Below are positions 49,725 to 59,072 of a stretch of 64,000 nt of DNA, piece after piece. Source of the stretch: Paramecium sonneborni (Eukaryota > Ciliophora > Oligohymenophorea > Peniculida > Parameciidae). The notes below the pieces were generated by a model. The model did no database searches, was not told where the DNA came from, and worked only from the letters and a program-made list of their open reading frames with translations. The DNA lies in NCBI GenBank assembly GCA_905182985.1, contig CAJJDN010000147.1, forward strand, positions 186,001 through 250,000, written 5' to 3'. The stretch's first letter is position 1. The number at the start of each line of letters is the position of its first letter. Both the position numbers and the translations under genes were made by a program.

Positions 49725-49743
49725 AATAGTTATTTTAATTAAA

Positions 49744-50861
49744 TCACATCTTAACTTTTTTGATAGGTTTATGCAGTATTTTTTATGTTGTTTTTGCCTT
49801 TTCAATAAAATCTTTAACTTTATCATTATCCTTAAAGATATTTGACTTTTTTAGATTTTCAGCAAAAGCTACAGTATCTATTTGGACATTATCTTTAACA
49901 CATTTGCATGTTTTAGCTTCTAATAACAAGGGCAACCAATTTAGAGTGGCTAAATTGACAGCTTCTGCAATATTGAATCCACAATTAAAGCCTTGATGAT
50001 AAGCTCCAGCAAAAATAAACATAAATTCACCTTCATGATGAGCCATTTTTGATATTCGAATTTAAGGAACTTTTTCTTTTAATAAATATGGATTAATAAC
50101 TGTCGTTTTATGTCTTAAGAATTGTGAACATTTATTAAAATGATCTCCATATATCTACTTTGCATATTTTTCTAAAAGATGACTATCTTCTTCTGGAATA
50201 GAATACCAAAACCTAATAAAATTAATAAAAAATCTTAAATACTTATCTTTTCCCACATGGAGATAATTGACACTGCATAAGTCTAGATCTTCTTTGTGCC
50301 AAGCAAAAAAGGTTTTCCATGAACCAACGTATATATAAGGTTCATTTACTCCAGGTATACGGTTTTTAAGTCCATAATTTAATAGACTAGTAACATTGTT
50401 AAGGTTCCAAGAATTGTTTAAATCCATTAAAGATAATTTAATATCAGCTCCATACAAAGGTGGACTAAAGGCTAGACTTTTCCAATATAATCTCTCAAAT
50501 TGATCAGATGTCAGTTTTTCATGTTATTTATCAATCTCTAATTATTTATTTCTATAATCTTTTAAGGGCATAGATTTTTTGAGAATGTGAAGACATTCAT
50601 AGTTACCTCCTTTACCATAAACATTCTACTCTATAGGTCCTTGAATGATAAGGTTGTCAAGTGATTTATTATAATCCTATTAACGAACTCTAAAGTTCTT
50701 AGGAGGAATAACCTATGATTTGTTATTAATTTTTAGAAATTTACTTTCACCATGCCAAAGTTTTATGAATACTATTTATCAATTTTCTCAATATATTCAT
50801 AGAAGTTATCAAACTCTTATTGTGTAGGTCTTAAAGTTGGACATTCTTCAATGCTAATCAT
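49744..50861 (-). CDS. KDM4/JMJD2-like JmjC histone demethylase
   Basis: Introns at 50744-50772 (29 nt) and 50213-50242 (30 nt, stopless) leave 353 codons, from [20 protein letters not shown] (JmjN) to TGA 49744-49746. [12 protein letters not shown] and [11 protein letters not shown] follow, then the iron site [20 protein letters not shown] (His-x-Glu) with the second His in [21 protein letters not shown]. The KDM4-specific zinc site is also present: Cys and His of [10 protein letters not shown] and the CKC pair. The enzyme class removes methyls from H3K9/H3K36 using Fe(II) and 2-oxoglutarate. No PHD or Tudor reader follows, unlike animal KDM4A-C. The tail is short and basic. Confidence 0.93.
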
Positions 50862-51769
50862 GTTTTAAATAATTCTTTAAAATCTTGCAATCAAACACTG
50901 TCTTTCAATACCCCGGTGTGAACAATATATATATTATATTATGGACTCTTCTCACACATGACCAATCATCCTAATTTCTGGCTAATTAAACTCTCTATAT
51001 ATATCTAGTACTTATTGTAAATTGTAACAACTCTCCTTACCTCCCCCCCCACCAATATATTAATTAATTCAAACATTAGAATCATTTCATCATATCTTAC
51101 CTAGTGAATTAAAATCTCATATTAACATCATCATCCCTAGACATCTTTACAACTATACACAATATTCAATTGATTAAATAAGATTTCTTCTCACTTTCTT
51201 CTCTGATTAATATAATCCCCGCCAAATATGAGCATAATATTATTCACTCACTTGATTGTTTTTGTCAAACTATTTTTCTTTATTCATTCTATAGATTTCT
51301 TCTCATTTTTAAGTACTCATGAGAAATCCATCTCTTATTTATCAAATTTTCAAGAGAACTCCTCTGATTAAGGTGTTGATTTCACTAACTTCTATTTAAC
51401 TTTCTATATAAACTAAAGTAAGCAGTTAGCTTTTTGTAATCATTTTCTTTGTTTTATTCTACTTTTTTGATTGACTTAAGTATCAAATTTCTATACTCAA
51501 ATGATTACTGGGATCAATAAATCTAAAAAGTTTAAATCTCTATATTTTATTCATATTTTCCACGAAAACCCTTTCTAATAGAATAAAGTGAGTAATTATA
51601 ATAGATATTACTTAGACTACTAAAGTTGATGACAACAAATATGATTATTAGTATAAAATTATCATCTAACTTTTTCATGGTTGAGAATCATTATAAATTT
51701 ATATTATAATACATACTACTCTAAATATTATACACAAAAGTATGCTTACTGTTTTATCTATTAATTAAA
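50862..51769. other. Divergent intergenic region, pyrimidine-rich
   Basis: About 0.9 kb between the divergent KDM4-like and ArfGAP genes, so it holds both promoters. The plus strand is rich in T and C and contains a run of eight C near 51043-51050, unusual in this genome. No coding-like frame or RNA fold recognised. Confidence 0.45.
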
Positions 51770-52982
51770 ATGAATAATACTGCACTTGCATAAATCAGAA
51801 AATTACAAACTGGGGAAAATAGATATTGCTTTGAGTGTCAGACTGGTAGTCCAACATGGGCAAGTTTACCTTATGGAATTTATCTTTGTTATAATTGTTC
51901 AGGTTTACATAGAGGAATGGGTGTTCATCTTACATTTGTAAGATCTATTGAAATGGATTCCTGGACTGATAAATAATTGGCTATGATGCATTTAGGTGGA
52001 AATCAACAATTAAGAATCTTCTTTGAATCGCATGGAATTTAAATTACAGATTCAAATAAATGGAAAACTTATGCTGCACATTATTATAGAGAAAAAGTAT
52101 GCTATCATATCCCTAATTATATAAGATGAAGGCATAAATTAATTAAACATAGATGCCTGAAATACCTAATGATTGGACAGCTATCCAAGAAATACCAAAA
52201 CCATAAATTTAATAATAATAACCTCAAATTCAATAAGACCCTACTCCAGAATTTAATGTACTACTTCGTTGCCTATTATAGTTCTGGGAATCAGCATCAA
52301 AATCAACAAAAGAAGCATTTGCATCCATTGATGAGAAGATCTCGAAAGTCAATATCAAAGAAGAAGCAACATAATTTGGATAATCAATTTCAGCAAAAAC
52401 TAAATAAATAGGAGTAAATAATTATAATATTCATAGGAATAATCTACTAAGGTTGCAGACAAAGCATTTAAGAGTTTAAAAAGTGGATTTAATGAAGCAT
52501 TTGAATTTTTAAAAACAAAAGCAGATTAAGTTATTGGAAAAGATAAATAATAATAATAATAGCAATAATAATAGTAATAATAATAACAAAAATAATAAGA
52601 ATAGCAATAATAATAATAGCAATAATAATAACAACAATTATAATAAAATAATTATTTTTTGGATAATCAATAATAAGTTAATCAATTTTAGATGGATAAT
52701 TAAAACTTTAAGCAGACTAAAGAAAACTAAGATTTATTTGATTTTGAAAATAATGATAAATAAATTCCTGCACCAAAAAATCAAAATTAATAATAATAAT
52801 AATAATAATAAAATATTATGGATTATTCAGATTATTTCAATGATGGGCCTTCTTCAATTATTATTTATGAAACTCCCATCTATAATTAGTAAAATAATTA
52901 GTCTGAAAATTTAATTGATTTAATGCAAGATGTAAAATAACCTCAACAAATAAGTGGGACACCAAATTTACTTGATTTATGA
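51770..52982 (+). CDS. ArfGAP (ARFGAP1-like) with polyglutamine tail
   Basis: Introns at 52097-52125 and 52414-52436 leave 387 codons. The ArfGAP zinc finger is CFECQTGSPTWASLPYGIYL followed by CYNCSGLHRGMGVHLTFVRS. It has C-x2-C-x16-C-x2-C spacing and the catalytic arginine of HRGMG. MDSWTDKQLAMMHLGGNQQL is the matching second half. Residues ~210-260 include amphipathic helices (KVADKAFKSLKSGFNEAFEF), like the ALPS region that senses curved Golgi membranes. Long glutamine runs (TAA/TAG/CAA) follow, and the end is NLLDL. It stimulates GTP hydrolysis on Arf in COPI traffic. Confidence 0.92.
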
Positions 52983-53312
52983 AAATTTTCTTCATCATAG
53001 CATTTGTTAACATTTATTGTTTTATCATTATTAATTTAACTAAGGAAATAGGATTCATATGTTTAAGTTGGTGATGGAAATGTTTTTCTAAGTTTTGTTA
53101 TTCTTACTTCACTCAATAATTTTTTAATATCATAATTAGGATCTTCATTCTATTAGCTCATAGTGATAGTCATATTTATTTTTTTGCTTGAAGAACATGC
53201 TATACCCATTCAATTTTTATCAGTTAAATAATATTAATATAATTTATATTAATAATTTCAGAATGTATATTTTTCTTTCTGTTGATATTTTTTGTATTTT
53301 AATTCTAAATAA
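52983..53312. other. Intergenic, nothing recognised
   Basis: 330 bp of AT-rich spacer between the ArfGAP and Myb genes, with no coding-like frame. Confidence 0.45.
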
Positions 53313-53777
53313 ATGGCATAGAACGATTTTGAAGCAACAAGGCAATCAAATAATCTTATTTCTGGATAAAAGAAAATAATAAAAAAATACGGACACTGGA
53401 CTGAAATAGAACACAAAAGTTATCTTCACTATCTTTAAGAGAATAAAAAGCACATAAAGGGATAAAGATTATTTAAGAAAATGAGTTAAATTGTAGGCAC
53501 AAGAACTCCAAGTTAGTGTAGGTATAATAGAACACTATAAGATCGCATCATCAAAAATTCAATCCATAAAAGACTAAGCAGTAATAAGAAACGGGTATTT
53601 AGAGATCCAAATAGTATGCTAGAAAATATTTTGCTTTACAAAAAACTCTAGGCCATGATAGCGATTGATATTTATACTAAAAGATTCATAATCTAAGAAT
53701 CTAATATTTCTAGGGGATTAATTGTAGCAAAATTTTAGATAAAAATATTGTCTTCAAAATCTTCTTCCCTTTTTTGA
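53313..53777 (+). CDS. Single Myb/SANT-repeat DNA-binding protein
   Basis: An intronless 155-codon frame starts MAQNDFEATRQSNNLISGQK. Residues 25-80 are one Myb repeat of the SHAQKYF-like type: KKYGHWTEIEHKSYLHYLQE then LFKKMSQIVGTRTPSQCRYN. The first helix Trp and the recognition helix GTRTPSQCR are clear, and the third position carries Tyr-Asn instead of His-His. One-repeat Mybs of this kind bind DNA and regulate transcription. The C-terminal end overlaps the 3' end of the HMG gene on the other strand by 24 bp. Confidence 0.8.
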
Positions 53778-54573
53778 TTTTTTCTATTCTAATTGCTAAC
53801 TTTCCTCAACAAATTATTCTAAATTTGTATCAACTTCTCTTAATCCAAAATCCAGATCTTTTAAATTATTGCTTTTAACATCATTACAATCTGCATTATT
53901 CTATGTTTGTTCTTCCTTTTTATTTGAACTCATTTTCTTAATAGATCTTACAAATTACAATTCTTAATATTCGAATTAATTTTCAGTCTTTTACTTTTTA
54001 TAAATTTCTAAAGTATTTTTTTTTAAAGTTTTATACTTTTCAGCATATTTTCTAAAATGAATAATATATTCTTTACTCATTCCATTTATCAATAGCATCT
54101 TTATATTCTTTCATTTTTCTTTCATAATCTACTTCTAATTATTCTAAAACTCTATGTGATTATTGACAATATTCATCAATTAAAATTTAGTAGGACTATT
54201 TCCAATTAAAATTTTTAAAGGAAAATTTGTGCCTATTTTTAATAATATATTCAAATTAAGGAGAAAGTGGTCTTTTTGGTTTAGATGGAATATTTTTGAA
54301 TTCTTTCCACTAGTTGATATGCTTTTGATTTCCTCCATAAAAGTAGATGAGTTATTCTTAAAATTTTTCTTCACACTATTCAAATTAATCTTCATAGTAT
54401 TGATGCATTTCATTAGTCATATCCTACCATGCTTTTTATATTTGATTTCCAACCATATTAATACCAACTCCTTAACTTAATAGGATTTGAAGTTGTTCTT
54501 TGTAAAATATTTGATAAGGAGAGATGAATTATCTTTTAGGAGGTTGGTTTAACTTTCCACTTCGAAGCTACAT
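53754..54573 (-). CDS. Protein with two HMG boxes
   Basis: A single 25-nt intron leaves 265 codons, starting MQLRSGKLNQPPKRQFISPY and ending TGA 53754-53756. Box A is PPKRQFISPYQIFYKEQLQI with IQKAWQDMTNEMHQYYEDQF. Box B is KPKRPLSPQFEYIIKNRHKF with QSYQILIDEYCQQS and VDYERKMKEYKDAIDKWNEK. The 'P-K-R-P-L-S' starts and Trp-Tyr spacing are typical of HMGB-type minor-groove binders that bend DNA. A charged tail with basic GRRF end follows. Double-box HMGB proteins remodel nucleosomes; in ciliates several are nucleus-specific, but which nucleus cannot be told here. Confidence 0.82.
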
Positions 54574-54916
54574 AAATTTAATTTAACAATTACTCTAATA
54601 AATTTGCTGAATTTCTATGGTAGAAAAAAATTAACTAAAAATTTAGTGATTAAAGTTAATCGAAATAAAAATTTAGGTTTTTTAATAATAATAAACTCCA
54701 TACTAAATGAAGAATTAGAAGATGTTAAATGTAATAATGTTTGAAATAGAATATTTTTAGAAAATAAAATGAGATTAAGTTTATGATAATAATAAATTGT
54801 AATGTTTCTACAATGTATAATTAGTTATTTAAAACATAAAAAAAGCCATCTCTAAAAGCTTTAAGTATAATGGGTACAATACTTTCAGAAAAATAGGATG
54901 AGCTGATGTACTAATT

Positions 54917-55107
54917 TAGATTTTGATAAGAAAAAGAAAAAAGTTGAAGTATAGGAATAAATAGAAGAGGGCAAAGAATAAAGAGGGTTAGGAAAGAAAT
55001 ACAAAACAAACAAGACATTATAAAATGGAGATTAAGGCAAACAATATGAATTAGTAAAAAATGGGATGCCATCTGAAGCAGGATTGAAAGTGAAAGGTCG
55101 TGAATGA
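54917..55107 (+). CDS. Charged ORF, 5' end unresolved
   Basis: A frame of about 62 residues reads DFDKKKKKVEVQEQIEEGKE, then LGKKYKTNKTLQNGDQGKQY and GMPSEAGLKVKGRE to TGA 55105-55107. The composition is clearly coding. The start is not visible: an ATTTAG at its beginning could be an intron end, with a donor around 54860-54870. No family. Confidence 0.4.
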
Positions 55108-55188
55108 ACAAGGATGGATTGGAAGATGTAGAGTAACAGATTTTTGAGAGAGCTCAAATATTTAGATATTATTTTAATTTAAAAATAA

Positions 55189-55530
55189 ATGGAGTATTGT
55201 GATTCATGCAGAGCTGTGTTGAATGAGAGATATTTATTAGAAGACTAGTTGACAAGACTCTAAAATGAGTTGGAAATAGTTGAGACTTAATTGAAATTAT
55301 TGAGGGAGGAGAATGAATTATTAAAGAGTAACATAAAAGTGCCTAATAAATAAAGACGTAAAAACAATAGAACGAAGGCCGAGTTTGAATAGTGTTAAAA
55401 AGAAATTGAAAAATTGCAAATGATAATCTAACATAAAGATATGATTATCCAGAGCCAAGTACGATGTGATATAATTAGTGAAAGCTCAATTATAGATACC
55501 GACATAGTGAAGAAGAAGGTGAATCTTTGA
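55189..55530 (+). CDS. Short coiled-coil protein with N-terminal CxxC
   Basis: From MEYCDSCRAVLNERYLLEDQ the frame gives 113 residues to TGA 55528-55530. An in-frame ATG at 55114 would add 25 residues. Leu/Glu/Lys heptads (LTRLQNELEIVETQLKLLRE) indicate a coiled coil, followed by a basic patch (NKQRRKNNRTKAE) and a second helical part. A leading Cys-x2-Cys before a coiled coil may bind zinc with a partner. Unknown function. Confidence 0.6.
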
Positions 55531-55759
55531 ATATAAAAAATGTATATATGTCATATACTAATTTCAATGTTAGAGAGTTTTATGGAGTTTAACATGTGGA
55601 GTTCAATTTTCTTATTCAATTCAATAGTTATAATGAAGTAATGTGGTTATTTAAAATTAGAGTAGAGTTTCAATTATGAAAGCCTCCTCATACATTTTGT
55701 CATTTGAATTGTGATCTAATAAACTTGATATAGAACTTTTGCTTCCTTTAAAGGAACCT

Positions 55760-56478
55760 TCAAAATGTATACTAAAAACTTTTATTTAAAAACTTCTACT
55801 TTGCAACTCCTACATTGTTGTAGATAAAAAATTATAAATTACACAAAAGTCTTTTAGAATACATGTTCCCAATTACAGAAGTAGCGGTGATTCTCTGCAA
55901 AGTAAGAAATCTAATAATTTTACAATCTAATAACATTTCAATTTTTACTTAAGATAATTCCTATAGCATCTAAGCCAAAGGATATAATATTTATATTTGA
56001 ATACATAATTCATATTGTAAAAACTTTACAATGTTATCAGTTTCAATAAAATCAATTACTTCTTTGTAGTAATCGAAGTTTTCACATAACTTGAATAAAA
56101 AATTATAATAGTAAATAGCCAATCTAGATTTATCTGTTTCATCTCCAGGCAAGAGTTTATTTTAAATAAATATGCTAACAAATTCTTGCTATAGTTAATA
56201 GATCAGTTTGTGACATAGAATCAAAAACTTAAAAGAGCCAATCGTACTCAAAGAACTTTAGAGAATTTCAAAAAATTTATTGTAATGTTCTTCTTTATTT
56301 TCACTTCTCAATTCATCAACTATACCTATATTTAATTGAATACCAATCATACATTGTATGTGTAATTCTTATAATTGTGAATACCTCTTACTTTTTTTAT
56401 ATTTCTTTAAGATCTATTATAATCAATATTTTATCAATAAAATACATGGATGAAGTCAGTCTAAGCTCCTTGTATCAT
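55760..56478 (-). CDS. All-helical protein of unknown function
   Basis: A 32-nt intron (56414-56445) is removed and the frame has 229 codons, from MIQGAQTDFIHILKKYKKSK to TGA 55760-55762. Long amphipathic helices (ELHIQCMIGIQLNIGIVDEL, LAIYYYNFLFKLCENFDYYK) suggest an alpha-solenoid-like fold. The downstream part (from about residue 180) is less convincing and could contain a missed intron. No motif recognised. Divergent with the RasGEF-like gene, 65 bp apart. Confidence 0.6.
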
Positions 56479-56543
56479 TATTTAGTTAATTTTAGATTTG
56501 ATGTTCTAATTTTTTATATATAATATACTTAGTAAAATTAAAA

Positions 56544-58089
56544 ATGAGGAAACCACCACTAAAAATATTATTGGAAGATAATGAACTTGAAATAATTAAA
56601 GCTAAAACCCTTGATGTACAATTACAAAAGAAACCAACTAGTTTCTATTCCAACATTTCTGATGGTTAAGAATAACTAAGTGAAGGAAAGCTTTATTAAT
56701 GTGACTCTTCGTATTCATCAAGTAGTCTTCATAGTTCGAGAACACTTCTTGAAGAATCATAATGGTAGAACTACTAAAAATGTATAGGTAATAAAAAATA
56801 CAATAAATATAAAAAGATTCTGAAAGTCTCTCAGAATAAGCCAGGAAGGTTTTTCTAATCCCTACATCATCTTCAGAAGAATGGTTAGCTAATTTTACTG
56901 AAAAATGTTTACAAGTTGAGTTATTTTTTAAAGACTCTACTTTTAATACAATTATTGAAACAACATTTACTAGTGATGATCAATAATTAAAATAAATATT
57001 GGTGCTTACATTAGATTACTTCACTAATTTAATTACATTTACTTTTTTCTTATTATGGAAAGCAATTTGGAATGAAAATTAATAAGACATGGCTTTATTT
57101 GTTTCAATTTCTAATTCAATCACTGAAATTTTAGAATTAATTATATCTTTGAGAATTAAAGAGTTCAGAATTGACTTATAACTCCTTACAATATTTGAAT
57201 CTGTTATTTAGCCTTTTCCTGATAAGAATATCTTTAAAGATTGCTTAGACTCTCAAAGGGGTTCATTATCAATTGATATCTTACAATAAAAAATATTTAT
57301 TCCTTTATTGAAACATAATCAAGTATTACCTTGGACAACTGAGGAAGTTGCTTAAGTTTTAAGCTTAATCAACTAATAATTTTACACTGATCTTTAAATA
57401 CGAAATATTATAATTAAGGGAGGATTAAATAACGTATAATTTTAATTCTAAATTTAGTACTTTAGAAGAATCAATACAATATCTTAATTTATCATATATT
57501 CTGTTGTACGTCACCCTAACAAACATGATCGTTAGGATGCTTTAGGATATTGGATTGATTTAGCAGAAAAATTATAATCAAATTATGATCTTGAAGGACT
57601 TTTTATTGTCTACAAATATGGAATTTAATTATTATTAAAAGATTATATTGGAAAGATGCCTGTTCTTTTTAGAGACTTAAATAGAATTCCAAAAATCAAT
57701 GCATTTTATGAAGAACATATAAAGGATAATTTTAAAGATTTCGAAAATCACAAATAACATCTCTATATTCCTTCTTTTCATAAGTTTATCACCTAAATCA
57801 AGAGATTAGAATTATAAATCAAAACTAATAAGAGTCTTTTTCATTAGATATCTGATATAATATTTTAATTAGTCAAAATTTCTAAAAGATAATAGATACT
57901 TCATCAATAAATGTGTTTAAAAGTAAAGTTACACTTTTAATTATTTAGATCTCTGAAAATGAAGAATAGATGATACACTATTTTACTAAGGGAATTGAAA
58001 AAGAATTGGAAACAAATCTTTAAATTCCCCTAGATAAAGAAACTTTAGTGTATATAGAATTGATTAAATTGGCAAAGAATATTTATTGA
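56544..58089 (+). CDS. RasGEF (CDC25-like) domain protein
   Basis: With three introns (one near 56788-56816, a 24-nt one near 57437-57460 and one near 57923-57948) the frame is about 489 codons, from MRKPPLKILLEDNELEIIKA to TGA 58087-58089. Segments such as IFIPLLKHNQVLPWTTEEVA, QFIIYSVVRHPNKHDRQDAL, GYWIDLAEKLQSNYDLEGLF and LNRIPKINAFYEEHIKDNFK follow the order of a CDC25/RasGEF domain: membrane-recruited N-lobe, then 'R....W...a..l....N....', then 'P.iP....'. These proteins load Ras-like GTPases with GTP. The 24-nt intron is a multiple of three, so its retention cannot be excluded. Confidence 0.6.
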
Positions 58090-58525
58090 CAAAAAATAAT
58101 TATGAGTTGTTTCATATTTTTTTATTAATAATCTTATTAAAGTAAAAAAATTGTGAAAAATAATATAAATATTTTGTGAACTTTGTCAATAATCTTAAGT
58201 ATAAAAGACATGTAATTTTATTTATTCTAAAAATATATAATTAAAATAAAATTCTATAATTTAATAATGAGATCTTTAAATCTTTATATATAAAGTATTA
58301 TATTAAATTTGAATAAAAAGATATAATTTAGGAATCGCAAAAATATATTATATAAGTAATTTTAATAAGAAATGTTGTAATAGAGCATTGAAATTTAGAA
58401 AGGAAGTTTGTTATTGAATTAATAATAAAAGGAAATGTAAAAAGTGATTAAAATAACTTAAAAAGTCTTTCTTTGCAAAACAAAATAAAAGAATTTATTA
58501 TGCATTTATATGTTTCATGGTATAT
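58090..58525. other. Intergenic, nothing recognised
   Basis: About 430 bp of AT-rich spacer between convergent genes with no coding-like frame. Confidence 0.5.
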
Positions 58526-58786
58526 TCAAAAACCTCCTCTTAATTGAATGACCATATGTACAGTATCTCCAGCTTACATTTAAGCGTCAGAGATTTTATA
58601 TTCTTCTTATAAATGTTTTCCCTTAAAGATGAGCTAAAATAATAGTATTTGAATACATACTTTAAATTATTCTGAGCTGATTCCTTCTTTTTCTTATAAT
58701 TACATTTTAAGTTATTGAATAGTATTATCAGCTTCAATATTGTAAGAGACTTTTTTGCCTGCTAATGTCTTAATAAAAATTTGCAT
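58526..58786 (-). CDS. Divergent ubiquitin-like protein, single unit ending LRGGF
   Basis: A 27-nt intron (58634-58660) joins MQIFIKTLAGKKVSYNIEAD... to the rest of a 77-residue protein. Against ubiquitin it keeps the length, MQIF start, Leu8, Ile44 (KLIFKGK), His68 and Val70, Lys6/11/27/33/48, and LRGG followed by one extra Phe. Changed are Lys29 (Gln), Lys63 (Ala), Arg42 (Lys) and Arg72 (Gln). Position 72 lets E1 enzymes tell ubiquitin from NEDD8 (Ala72) and other modifiers. A single residue after GG implies processing by a ubiquitin-type protease. It is either a distinct conjugatable modifier or a divergent ubiquitin; NEDD8 seems less likely because the core is ubiquitin-like. Confidence 0.88.
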
Positions 58787-59072
58787 GAAATAAAATGAAA
58801 AAATAATAATGAATAATATTTTTGAATACATTTAAAATAATACAATAATAAGAGTACTGATAAATACTGTTATGTATTAGGAAAAATAATTTAAGAATGT
58901 AATAGAATATAATTTGAAAGAAACATCATATTAGATAGAATTATATTAATAAATTAAAGAATAAATAAAAAATTTTTGAAGTAGAAAAGTTTTGACTGAA
59001 TAATTGTGAATTAAAAGAATTAATCTAATTATTTAGCACATATTTTAGAAATTAATTCAAATTATAATATTA

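Noticed and set aside
52534..52914. 126-residue Asn-rich ORF
   Set aside because: It is a shifted frame of the ArfGAP polyglutamine (TAA/TAG) tail; the ciliate-code frame with two introns is clearly the real one.
58540..58737. 65-residue standard-code ORF on the minus strand
   Set aside because: It lies across the exon-intron junction of the ubiquitin-like gene in the wrong frame.
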